Source: Candidatus Cloacimonadota bacterium (GTDB taxonomy: Bacteria > Cloacimonadota > Cloacimonadia > Cloacimonadales > JAIOQZ01). From it: 7,931 nucleotides of DNA. This document shows positions 1-6,443 of this stretch, in pieces (the first letter of the stretch is position 1; the number at the start of each line of letters is the position of its first letter). Where the stretch lies: the NCBI GenBank assembly GCA_021106755.1, contig JAIOTM010000273.1, positions 1 through 7,931 of the forward strand, read 5' to 3'. Both the position numbers and the translations under genes were made by a program. The notes under the pieces are model-generated. The model was not told the origin of the DNA. It saw only the letters and a program-made list of their open reading frames with translations, and did no database searches.

Positions 1-1618
1 CATATCCAAAGATGTAGTGGTTAGAAACGCCGGGTTCCACTGTCTCATCAAGAGGGAACCACAAGTCCATTGGTGACATCTCATCCATGCTCAACATACT
101 CAGGTATTGGTAATATCGACCATAAGCCGCGAATACATTGCTGGTAGTAGTAAGCTTACGTCTGAGATGCATACGGGGTGCAACGCGGAAGTATTCGGTT
201 GTCGGGTCGTTTGCCAGATATTTTGATTTTGTTGAGCATAATGTAGCCCGCAGACCAGCTTGAAAAGTCCAGTACGCGTTGATGTCCCAACTATCCTGAG
301 TGTACATAGAGTAGGTTGCACTCGACACATCCACCATGGGAAGTCCGCTTTTATCGATGTCTAAGTTAGTTGTGTTCTCAAGGAGCACAGCGTTATACTT
401 CACATCAAAGCCGTATTCTATCAGATGTGATTCAGAAGGTTTCCAGGCAAGCATTGCCCGGAATGTTGCGTCCCATATATCATTTGCCCTGTCATAGTAC
501 TCGTTGTTTTCAGAATCATAATCTACTCGGAAAAGTGAACCGAAATGGCTTCCTGCGAGTACGAAGTGTGAAAACAGTTGCGGGTTGAAAAGGTGTGTCC
601 ATTGTGCGCTGACAGTTTCGTTACCCCATTGCAGCAAGAGGTCAGCTCCAAAATTGAATTTGATGAAATCTTTTCCGAAGTATGTGCTGAGGCTGAATTT
701 ATCCTTAGTGGAGTAGTCCCAGTTAACTTTGGCATGTCCATCATAGAAATATACATCAGGCATCTCCAAATCCATCGCGGCTTTCATAACATCTAAGTAA
801 GTCCGTCGGAAGGATCCCATATAGGAACCTTTCTGTCCTCCCATTTCCCAGGGTCCTTCTACAGTAGCACTGGAACTAAGCATACTTATTCTGGCAATAC
901 CGGTAAATTTTTTGCGGTTTCCTTCTCGATTTGTAACATCCAGCACCGAAGACAGTCGCCCATGATAAGTTGCCGGATAACCACCTTTCAATAACTCCAC
1001 GTTTTTCACCGCGTCAGTATTAAAAGTGCTGAAAATACCGCCGAAATGGGATGGATTGTAAACGTCGATACAGTCCAGTAGAATCAGATTCTGGTCAGGG
1101 CTTCCACCCCGAACATACAAACCACTGGAGAAGTCGGAAATCGGAGTAACACCCGGCAATGCCTGAATCGAACGCATTACGTCTGCTTCGGCAAGAGCTA
1201 CAACCTCTTTGAGTTGTTCGGTGGATTGGTTTATCTTACTCACTTTTATTTGGCGCGAGTTTATTTCATCCTCAAATTGCTTAGCTTTAATCACTAATCC
1301 GGCAATTTGAACCGCCCCCCGGGTAAGTTCAATTTCTAAGTAAATAGTCTCTTCAGCAGACATAGCTTTTTTACTGATAGTCAGAGGCTGGAATCCCATT
1401 TTCGATGCAAAAACCTCGAATTCACCAGAAGGAACTTCATTGATTACAAAATATCCTTTCTTATTGGTATATTGCCCCAGATTTGTACCTTTTATCATCA
1501 CCGCGGCATACAGCATTGGTTCTCTGCTCGACTTCTCAAACACGTAACCATGAACGGTAGCGGCTTGCAATCCTGCAACGCTCAGGCATAAAAGCAGAAG
1601 AATCATAATCAAACGCAT
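1..1618 (-). CDS. TonB-dependent outer-membrane receptor, N-terminal part (runs off the left edge)
   Basis: Continuous frame of 539 codons with no stop, starting at the ATG whose complement is 1616-1618 and still open at base 1. The start is fixed by an AAAGGAG site six bases upstream and by a signal peptide (MRLIMILLLLCLSVAGLQA, residues 1-19). Residues about 21-97 form a transthyretin/CarboxypepD_reg-like beta domain (HGYVFEKSSREPMLYAAVMI, then NKKGYFVINEVPSGEFEV). Residues about 125-230 are the plug: DVMRSIQALPGV, SSGLYVRGGSPDQNLILLD, VYNPSHFGGIFSTFN, VELLKGGYPATYHGRLSSVLDV. From about 235 on, alternating aromatic-rich strands mark the 22-strand barrel, of which only the first part is present. 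The family imports ligands across the outer membrane using TonB/ExbBD energy; substrate unknown. Two usually glycine positions differ (LLDC for LLDG, YHG for YGG). No clear TonB box was found. It is not a lipoprotein. Family assignment is firm; ligand and C-terminus cannot be judged. Confidence 0.93.
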   Translation of the reverse strand, partial: MRLIMILLLLCLSVAGLQAATVHGYVFEKSSREPMLYAAVMIKGTNLGQYTNKKGYFVINEVPSGEFEVFASKMGFQPLTISKKAMSAEETIYLEIELTRGAVQIAGLVIKAKQFEDEINSRQIKVSKINQSTEQLKEVVALAEADVMRSIQALPGVTPISDFSSGLYVRGGSPDQNLILLDCIDVYNPSHFGGIFSTFNTDAVKNVELLKGGYPATYHGRLSSVLDVTNREGNRKKFTGIARISMLSSSATVEGPWEMGGQKGSYMGSFRRTYLDVMKAAMDLEMPDVYFYDGHAKVNWDYSTKDKFSLSTYFGKDFIKFNFGADLLLQWGNETVSAQWTHLFNPQLFSHFVLAGSHFGSLFRVDYDSENNEYYDRANDIWDATFRAMLAWKPSESHLIEYGFDVKYNAVLLENTTNLDIDKSGLPMVDVSSATYSMYTQDSWDINAYWTFQAGLRATLCSTKSKYLANDPTTEYFRVAPRMHLRRKLTTTSNVFAAYGRYYQYLSMLSMDEMSPMDLWFPLDETVEPGVSNHYIFGY

Positions 1619-1624
1619 AGTTGA

Positions 1625-1631
1625 CTCCTTT
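1625..1631 (-). promoter_or_regulatory. Shine-Dalgarno site of the TonB-dependent receptor
   Basis: The minus strand reads AAAGGAG, then TCAACT, then ATG. This is a near-perfect anti-16S match at ideal spacing, and it selects the ATG at 1618 as the start. I found no convincing -35/-10 pair between it and the terminator upstream (1632-1711), although a promoter is expected because the preceding gene is terminated. Confidence 0.8.
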
Positions 1632-1711
1632 ATATCAATTTCTTACAGGCTGATTAGCTATCAAACGTTATTGGCAAGGAAAAGTTACATGGAATAACGG
1701 ATTTCAGTCTG

Positions 1712-1742
1712 AAAAAACAGGGGACGACTGGAAGTCATCCCC
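1712..1742 (-). terminator. Intrinsic (Rho-independent) terminator after the LTD surface-protein gene
   Basis: On the minus strand, GGGGATGACT, loop TCC, AGTCGTCCCC form a ten-base-pair stem with one G-U pair (1720-1742). This is followed after TG by a run of six T (1712-1717). The stem begins about 18 bases beyond the TAG stop of the surface-protein gene. The hairpin should end that transcript and separate it from the receptor gene downstream. Confidence 0.88.
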
Positions 1743-1760
1743 TTGATTGAAACTACTTAG

Positions 1761-4700
1761 CTATCTGATGCTACGTGGTGGTGACAATGAACGTGGTACT
1801 TCACGCACAGGAATAGCCGGTACCTGACAAGTTTTGCCATTGTTAAGGTTAATGAATCCTTTGTCGGTGTCTGTTACGGTAGCCGAGAAATTGATATCAG
1901 CAAGCTGGTAACCGCTGGCACCGTTATCTGTGTTGATTATTCCCTTGTCCGGGTCTGTAATAGTACCGCCAGTTGACCCTGGATCGGTGGTTTCGCCGGC
2001 AATCAGACCATAAACGCCAGTTTCAAGTTCGTTGACACCATCGTTGGCGATAGTGCCGAAATTAGCACTGTTGTCTAATGTAAGGTCACAAATCTGGGTC
2101 ATAGAGGTATCGAAAGTATGTGCAACAAGGCTCATCGCGGCAATGTGGTTTCGGTGAATAACTACCACATAGTAATCACCAGCAGGATTATCAAAGTTCA
2201 CTGCGTTGCCGTTTTCGGTAACTACATACCCATCCTGCGTTACAAAGAATGAACTACCATTACATGGGGAGTCTGGTGCATCCCGCAATTCAATATAAAC
2301 CCAATCTACCGCAGTAGCTGGTATTGCTGTGACAACAAGGATGTCCATGTATGGGGATGTTAGCGGAAGATTGGCATTCAGGTTGAGTAACATATTGTGG
2401 TTAGCAACATCGTAAACACCTTCCAACATTATTTTTACCTGACTGTAAACATTAGTATCCGCTGCTGAGTTCTCAGCACCTGGTGTACCATTGTCAACAT
2501 AGCTTGCCTGCCAGTTTGCGGCAACGCTGTTGTCGAGGGATGGGTTAATCAATTCGAGAGAAGGTCCATAGCCGTCCGGTTCAGTGGGCCAGTCGCCTGT
2601 ATCGCTATAGGTAACGATATCGATTGTAGCACCTGCACCGTTTTGCAGTTCAATGGTCTCGCCGCCGTTAACAAGAGCACCGGAAGTCCACTCGTAAACA
2701 TCGTATCCGTTACCAGTATAGCTGGAAGCAAGGATAGCGATAATAATATACTCGTCAGGCTCAATTGTTGTTCCTGTCGGGAAAGTATAAACAAATCCAG
2801 ATGTGAAAACAAAGCCGGAAATATCAACCTGATTACCTTCCGCGTTGTACAGCTCAAGATATTCATAATCGCCATCGGCACCAAGTGCGGTCGATGGATT
2901 ATACATAATCTCAGTGATTATTATATCAGGAGTAGCTGCAACTGTGAAGTTTTCAGAATCATCGCTACCTGTACCGCCACTTTCAGGTTGAATTCCGATA
3001 GCATCTAACGTGTAGTTGCCCGGTGTCATACCCGAAACAGTAAGAATCACCAGCATGTGATTCGTGGCATCGCGCACAGCGTTATCCACACTCACACGGG
3101 CGTTTATTGTATAACGCCATGTTTCTTCGGCGGTAGTCTGGTCAACCTGTACGTTAAAGAACACTTCTATGCTTGTTTCGCTGAGAACATTGATGGAAGC
3201 AATCTCAGGCTGGGTTGGCGCGGATGAGTTAGTTGCTCCCGGTGTGCCGTGATTAACGTAACTCGCCTGCCAGTTATTATAGTCGTCATTATCCATTGCG
3301 GGGTCAATCAGTTCTAAGGAAGGCCCACCGCCATCGGGAGATGTAGGCCAGTTCCCCGCGTCATCGTAATTCACATAATCAACAACACTGGCGGAAGCAT
3401 CCCGCAGTTCAATGTCTTCTCCTCCATTGCTTAAGCCACCAAGTGTCCACTCATAAACCTGATAACCGTTACCTTCATAGTTAGTGGAATCTACTGCAAT
3501 CACAAGATATTCTCCCGAAGCGATAGAAATGCCAGCAGGAAAAACATAGTCAAAGCCTTGTGTGAAATTAAAACCACTCAAATCAACAGCGGTAACCTCG
3601 GCGTTGTAAAGTTCCAGAAACTCCCAGTATATATCATCACCCTGAGAATATGGCGCGTTGTAGTATATTTCGTTGATAACTATATTAGGGGTAGGAGCGG
3701 GAGCAGTATAGCTGAAGTCTTCGGAATCTGTAGAGGGTGTACCACCGCCATCCGGTTCTATGTTGGAAGCAGTTAGAGTGTAGTTACCATCGGTAAGATT
3801 GGCTACTGTCAAGGTAACAGCATTGGTATTTGTCCAGCCACCACCTATAGTACCGCGAGTAGCATCGGTAATATCAACGCGGGTTGTAATGGCGTAGTTG
3901 GTAATTTCTTCGGAAGTTGTTTCGCTTACAGCCTGATTGTAAGTAACTTCTATCGTAGTAGCATCGACAACCGTGACATCGGTGATTTCCACATTAAGCG
4001 GCGGTGTTGAAACTGCCGCGCCGGGAGAACCGCCAGCAACGTAGCTTTCCTGCCACGAGGCTTGTAAAGCGTTGTCGAATGCCGGGTCGATAAGCTCAAG
4101 GGTTGGACCATTTCCGTCAGCACCCCAGGTTGGCGAATAAACCACAACATCAACCCGGTTGCCGTCAGGGTCGAGTAGTTCTAATTCTTCACCGACATTG
4201 GAAAGAGAGCCAGTAGTCCATTGAACAACCTGATAACCATTTCCTGAGTAACTCGCGGCATCTACGGCAACAACAACATATTCACCGGCTGCAATATTCG
4301 TTGCTACAGCGAATGTGTGGGTAATTCCGGCAAAAGTGAAGTTATCAAGAGCAATGCCGGAAACACCAGCGTTGTAGATTTCTAAAAATTCGTAGATTGC
4401 GTCATCTCCGGCAGGATTATAATCAATTTCGGTAATCACTACGGGATAGTATGTGTAGGAGAAATCTTCATCATCGGAAACAATCGGGTTGCCCGCAAGG
4501 TCTTCTACATTCTGTACAGTCAATGTCCAGTTTCCATCGGTAATGGCGTCCGCGGTAAGTACAACAACGGCTGGATTGCCTGTATCCTGTACAGCTCCGA
4601 GAATTGAGAATCGTGAGTTCACAACGTAGTTACCAAAGGTCTCCGCGGTTGTCTGCTCAACGCTTTCATCAAAGGTTACTTCCATTTCGGTACCGCTTAG

Positions 4701-5120
4701 TACTTTTACACTGTAAACTGTTGGAGCAGTATTATCTGCCCCCATTGAATGTTGCCCTAAATCTGAATATGTGTCTTGGGAGTAAACATCCCATTCCGAG
4801 GATGGATCATCGGTTCCAAATGAGCCAAGGACAACGATGTTTCCCTGCGTTACAGCAGCTTTTCTAATCAGGGTTCGGTCTTTTGTTCCCTGAGTTGAGC
4901 TACCGACAGGCCAGTAATTACCCGGATCGTTATCGGGGTCGCCAAAGACGTCTATTTGTGTCCAGACACCGCTGTCATATTTCTCTAAGGCACGAGCATC
5001 ATCACCGTTAAACGCGCATGTATTATCGGTTCCATACGAATCAAGTTCATCAACAACACTAACAGGGAAAATGGTATGACCGCTATTGGCAATTACCCAG
5101 ACATCGCCGGCAGCAAGCAT
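1761..5120 (-). CDS. Lamin-tail / Ig-like repeat surface protein, C-terminal part after an in-frame amber codon
   Basis: Frame of 1,119 codons, best read as the continuation of the frame at 5163-6146, with which it is exactly in phase across one TAG. Numbering on the joined 1,461-codon frame: end of LTD 1 (to about 470); Ig-like SbsA/Big_5-type domain 1 (472-567); LTD 2 (568-708); Ig 2 (717-814); LTD 3 (821-972); Ig 3 (980-1070); LTD 4 (1074-1224); a beta module with VDWVYIELRD and HRNHIAAMS (about 1232-1347); a dockerin-like pair (1376-1443); and a short basic tail ending RSLSPPRSIR. LTDs in bacteria are extracellular beta-sandwich modules, often in adhesins or beside secreted hydrolase domains; no catalytic domain is visible. 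The ATG at 5120 has no good Shine-Dalgarno site and no signal peptide follows it, so separate translation would leave the product in the cytoplasm. The stop is TAG, followed closely by a terminator. No typical type IX secretion C-terminal domain is seen. Confidence 0.85.
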   Translation of the reverse strand: MLAAGDVWVIANSGHTIFPVSVVDELDSYGTDNTCAFNGDDARALEKYDSGVWTQIDVFGDPDNDPGNYWPVGSSTQGTKDRTLIRKAAVTQGNIVVLGSFGTDDPSSEWDVYSQDTYSDLGQHSMGADNTAPTVYSVKVLSGTEMEVTFDESVEQTTAETFGNYVVNSRFSILGAVQDTGNPAVVVLTADAITDGNWTLTVQNVEDLAGNPIVSDDEDFSYTYYPVVITEIDYNPAGDDAIYEFLEIYNAGVSGIALDNFTFAGITHTFAVATNIAAGEYVVVAVDAASYSGNGYQVVQWTTGSLSNVGEELELLDPDGNRVDVVVYSPTWGADGNGPTLELIDPAFDNALQASWQESYVAGGSPGAAVSTPPLNVEITDVTVVDATTIEVTYNQAVSETTSEEITNYAITTRVDITDATRGTIGGGWTNTNAVTLTVANLTDGNYTLTASNIEPDGGGTPSTDSEDFSYTAPAPTPNIVINEIYYNAPYSQGDDIYWEFLELYNAEVTAVDLSGFNFTQGFDYVFPAGISIASGEYLVIAVDSTNYEGNGYQVYEWTLGGLSNGGEDIELRDASASVVDYVNYDDAGNWPTSPDGGGPSLELIDPAMDNDDYNNWQASYVNHGTPGATNSSAPTQPEIASINVLSETSIEVFFNVQVDQTTAEETWRYTINARVSVDNAVRDATNHMLVILTVSGMTPGNYTLDAIGIQPESGGTGSDDSENFTVAATPDIIITEIMYNPSTALGADGDYEYLELYNAEGNQVDISGFVFTSGFVYTFPTGTTIEPDEYIIIAILASSYTGNGYDVYEWTSGALVNGGETIELQNGAGATIDIVTYSDTGDWPTEPDGYGPSLELINPSLDNSVAANWQASYVDNGTPGAENSAADTNVYSQVKIMLEGVYDVANHNMLLNLNANLPLTSPYMDILVVTAIPATAVDWVYIELRDAPDSPCNGSSFFVTQDGYVVTENGNAVNFDNPAGDYYVVVIHRNHIAAMSLVAHTFDTSMTQICDLTLDNSANFGTIANDGVNELETGVYGLIAGETTDPGSTGGTITDPDKGIINTDNGASGYQLADINFSATVTDTDKGFINLNNGKTCQVPAIPVREVPRSLSPPRSIR
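1818..2021 (-). other. Dockerin-like C-terminal pair of degenerate calcium loops
   Basis: Joined residues about 1376-1443. Two related segments are visible: TITDPDKGIINTDNGASGY and TVTDTDKGFINLNNGKTC, the second preceded by ADINFSA. The second fits a D-x-N-x-S-x-T-x-T-x-x-D loop (DINFSATVTDTD), acceptable for calcium binding. The first is disrupted by a Gly/Ser/Thr-rich stretch (ETTDPGSTGG). The CQVP ending resembles the close of similar Bacteroidota/Cloacimonadota surface proteins. The link to dockerin/EF-hand modules is by pattern only. Confidence 0.55.
2475..2924 (-). repeat. Intragenic tandem repeat unit 3 (LTD 4 only, partial unit)
   Basis: Starts in phase with the 253-codon period but stops after the LTD. 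The Ig-like half is absent and the C-terminal module follows directly. Motifs are TEIMYN, EYLELYNAEG, DEYIIIAI, NGYDVYEWTSGALVNGGETI, GPSLELINPSLDN and NWQASYVDNGTPGA, strongly resembling LTD 3. Confidence 0.78.
2925..3683 (-). repeat. Intragenic tandem repeat unit 2 (LTD 3 + Ig 3)
   Basis: Same layout and same length as unit 1. Key motifs are NEIYYN, EFLELYNAE, GEYLVIAVDS, NGYQVYEWTLGGLSNGGEDI, GPSLELIDPAMDN and NWQASYVNHGTPGA. The Ig-like domain has IEVFFNVQVDQTTAEE and ends SDDSENFTV. It is closer to unit 3 than to unit 1 in its LTD portion. Confidence 0.8.
3684..4442 (-). repeat. Intragenic tandem repeat unit 1 (LTD 2 + Ig 2)
   Basis: First of three units with an exact period of 253 codons (759 bases), measured from the conserved Glu of ITEIDYN, INEIYYN and ITEIMYN. 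Each unit has FLEIYNA-type, GEYVVVAVD-type, GNGYQVVQW-type, GPTLELIDP-type and SWQESYV-type motifs. An Ig-like domain follows, containing IEVTYNQAVSETTSEEITNY and closing with DSEDFSYT. Confidence 0.8.
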
Positions 5121-5294
5121 AGTTCCGACAGCCCAGGTATGCTCGTAGGCACCGCCATAAAGCTAGCCACCACCATTCTGTGAACCAACAATGCGGTAAT
5201 CGCCAAGGTCAACCGCTACAGTGTGTGGGTTGTATATCTCTATGGCTTTGTTGTAGCTACTGCCTTCGATATACTCGGAAAAGAAGAGGTCTTG
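4737..5294 (-). other. Lamin-tail domain 1, extended form, spanning the amber codon
   Basis: Joined residues about 285-470. The order of motifs follows extended bacterial LTDs: FFSEYIEGSSYNKAIEIYN, VDLGDYRIV, the stop position, LAAGDVWVIANS, TCAFNGDDARALEKYD, WTQIDVFGDP, DRTLIRKAAVTQGN, SSEWDVYSQDTYSDLGQHSM. It differs from LTDs 2-4, which are shorter and resemble one another closely, so it probably has a separate origin. Confidence 0.75.
5163..5165 (-). other. In-frame amber (TAG) codon interrupting the lamin-tail protein gene
   Basis: The minus strand reads GGT GGT GGC TAG CTT TAT GGC GGT GCC TAC. The frame after the stop gives LYGGAYEHTWAVGTMLAAGD and then VWVIANS, the expected second half of the LTD whose first half precedes the stop. 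No base is gained or lost. A single C-to-T change on the plus strand (cca to cta) would turn TGG (Trp) into TAG. The same gene ends in TAG, and neither the polA nor the receptor frame (over 1,000 codons together) contains an internal TAG. General amber recoding is therefore unlikely. Confidence 0.9.
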
Positions 5295-6146
5295 TCCAAT
5301 AACTACTTCAAGGATAACTTCAAAAGAAGCATCGGAGTAGTCGAAAACGAGTCCGAAGGTATCCGATACGCGGATGGTGTAGTTCGCGCTGACAGGTGTA
5401 GTCCCAACATCCCAATCCCAGAAGCCGTCATCAGCAGTTGCCGCAATGAGAGTTTGGCTGAAACTACCGTTAACATAGAGGTCTATCTTAACATCTCCAA
5501 CCCAGTTGCTGGTTGTCCAGGTGATTGAGTATGAATTATTCTGTTGCCAGATTTCTCCGCCGTTAGGCTGAATAACTGAAACTGAGGGAGGGGTTCCATC
5601 GTTGCCTGTTACCAGAATGTTATCAAGTTCCCAGGCTGTGGAACCATCTGTAGGATTGGAAAGGTACTTGAAAGCAATGTAAACACCTGTGCCATCATAC
5701 CCCGAAATATCAATACTCCCGGAATTGACAAACGCGAAACTCCCTCCAGACCAGATTGCCAGATTGGTAATATCTGTCCATGTTCCCTGTGTAGTTGGAT
5801 TACTGGTGCCATCCCAATCTGTGGAAATAAGCAACGCCAGTGGAAGTCCGGTATAGTTGTAGGCGTTATCAAAAGAAAGTGTCTCGTTTGTATAAGCGGT
5901 AAAATTCATAGCGGGACTGATAAGCCAGTCTTCGTTGTCCTGAGCTCCACCACTATAACCGCTCATATAAGCACAGTTTGGTGGATTTCCATAAGTACTG
6001 GTTCCCCAGCATTGGGCACCGAGTAAATCATAATCGGTAAACACGCCGAGGTCTGTACCGGGAAATGTTTCGTTAACGATATCAACACCGGAGAGTAAGG
6101 TTAATGCGCCAATAATAACAAGGAAAAATAAAATGCGGGTCTTCAT
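5163..6146 (-). CDS. Lamin-tail / Ig-like repeat surface protein, N-terminal part, cut by an amber codon
   Basis: Frame of 327 codons ending at TAG. The ATG at 6146 has AAGGAG seven bases upstream and begins a signal peptide (MKTRILFFLVIIGALTLLSG, residues 1-20). Residues about 24-182 resemble a choice-of-anchor J / cleaved-adhesin beta-sandwich: NEDWLISPAMNF, then GVYIAFKYLS, then TAWELDNILV. Residues about 187-278 match the Kre9/KNH (Ser-Thr-rich membrane-anchored) Ig-like domain: SVIQPNGGEIW, SYSITWTTSN, VKIDLYVNG, YTIRVSD. LTD 1 starts at about 285 (DLFFSEYIEGSSYNKAIEIY, then VDLGDYRIVGSQNGGG) and is cut at its middle by the TAG. If translation ends there, the cell exports a short protein with two complete domains and half an LTD, which would probably fold poorly. 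The natural gene product is most likely the 1,461-residue protein that includes the next frame. Role inferred: extracellular binding or adhesion; no enzyme motif seen. Confidence 0.87.
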   Translation of the reverse strand: MKTRILFFLVIIGALTLLSGVDIVNETFPGTDLGVFTDYDLLGAQCWGTSTYGNPPNCAYMSGYSGGAQDNEDWLISPAMNFTAYTNETLSFDNAYNYTGLPLALLISTDWDGTSNPTTQGTWTDITNLAIWSGGSFAFVNSGSIDISGYDGTGVYIAFKYLSNPTDGSTAWELDNILVTGNDGTPPSVSVIQPNGGEIWQQNNSYSITWTTSNWVGDVKIDLYVNGSFSQTLIAATADDGFWDWDVGTTPVSANYTIRVSDTFGLVFDYSDASFEVILEVVIGQDLFFSEYIEGSSYNKAIEIYNPHTVAVDLGDYRIVGSQNGGG

Positions 6147-6153
6147 GTTCTAA

Positions 6154-6160
6154 CTCCTTT
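6154..6160 (-). promoter_or_regulatory. Shine-Dalgarno site of the lamin-tail surface protein
   Basis: The minus strand reads AAAGGAG, then seven bases, then the ATG at 6146. It is a strong match and supports this start over any downstream Met. Confidence 0.8.
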
Positions 6161-6206
6161 TGTTTTTTAGTATTATGTCAATAAATCAATTTATGTTTCA
6201 ATATAA

Positions 6207-6237
6207 CTTATATGACTCTGTTCAATTTGAGTGTCAA
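6207..6237 (-). promoter_or_regulatory. Candidate promoter of the lamin-tail surface-protein gene
   Basis: The minus strand has a perfect -35 hexamer TTGACA (6232-6237) and a -10-like TATAAG (6207-6212). The spacing is 19 bases, longer than the usual 17. A second AT-rich candidate, TATATT, lies just downstream and loosely resembles the Bacteroidota-type -7 element. The element sits 60-90 bases upstream of the start codon in very AT-rich DNA, so its exact -10 is uncertain. Confidence 0.45.
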
Positions 6238-6443
6238 CTATTTTCGAGGTGTTATAATAAAAAAAATTCAGGAAAGGTTAAATGTATGAAAATAGGGATG
6301 TTAGGGATGCGTAGCGTTAACTGTATGGGAGTCAACGATTAGTGAGATTCCCTGCCCAAAACAAAAATTTCGGATGCAAAATCATTAAGAGCTTTCAGTC
6401 ACTCGTAGGTTAGCTCATTACTTTTTACGGAGCAAAAACAATA

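Larger units (their letters stand above)
6147..6443. other. Intergenic region between polA and the lamin-tail protein gene
   Basis: AT-rich gap of 297 bases. It holds the minus-strand promoter candidate and Shine-Dalgarno site of the downstream gene. On the plus strand, TATAAT (6253-6258) is followed by AGGAAAGG (6270-6277) and an 18-codon frame from 6286 to 6342 (MKIGMLGMRSVNCMGVND). I see no database-like family in this peptide and do not call it a gene. No convincing intrinsic terminator for polA was found; a T-run on the minus strand (complement of about 6259-6266) has no good hairpin in front of it. Confidence 0.5.

Noticed and set aside
370..796. Plus-strand frames at 370-588 and 578-796, and minus-strand frames at 100-330 and 523-756
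   Set aside because: All overlap the continuous receptor frame, which has strong family motifs from its start to the window edge.
1560..1618. Lipoprotein signal in the receptor (LLLLC)
   Set aside because: The Cys at residue 11 is too early and lacks a lipobox before it. The hydrophobic core continues past it to a normal signal-peptidase I-like site near residue 19.
2643..3008. 121-codon plus-strand frame
   Set aside because: It is wholly antisense to the LTD repeat region, whose minus-strand frame has clear domains. Similar shadow frames occur at 3558-3776, 4604-4867 and 5223-5528.
5163..5165. General amber-to-sense code change (TAG read as an amino acid)
   Set aside because: The polA and receptor frames, over 1,000 codons in total, have no internal TAG. 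The surface-protein gene itself ends in TAG just before a strong terminator, so TAG appears to work as a stop here.
5100..5170. Independent second gene starting at the ATG at 5120
   Set aside because: There is no Shine-Dalgarno site, no signal peptide follows, and the start would fall inside an LTD whose first half is upstream in the same frame.
6160..6342. 60-codon plus-strand frame in the polA/surface-protein gap
   Set aside because: The upstream part lies over the promoter and ribosome-site region of the minus-strand gene, and there is no ribosome site before its first Met. Composition is unremarkable. Only the last 18 codons have a plausible start, and even these lack support.
6370..6440. 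Possible polA terminator hairpin (GAGCT ... AGCTC on the minus strand)
   Set aside because: Only five base pairs with a loop of about 18 bases and no T-run after it, so it is not a credible intrinsic terminator.
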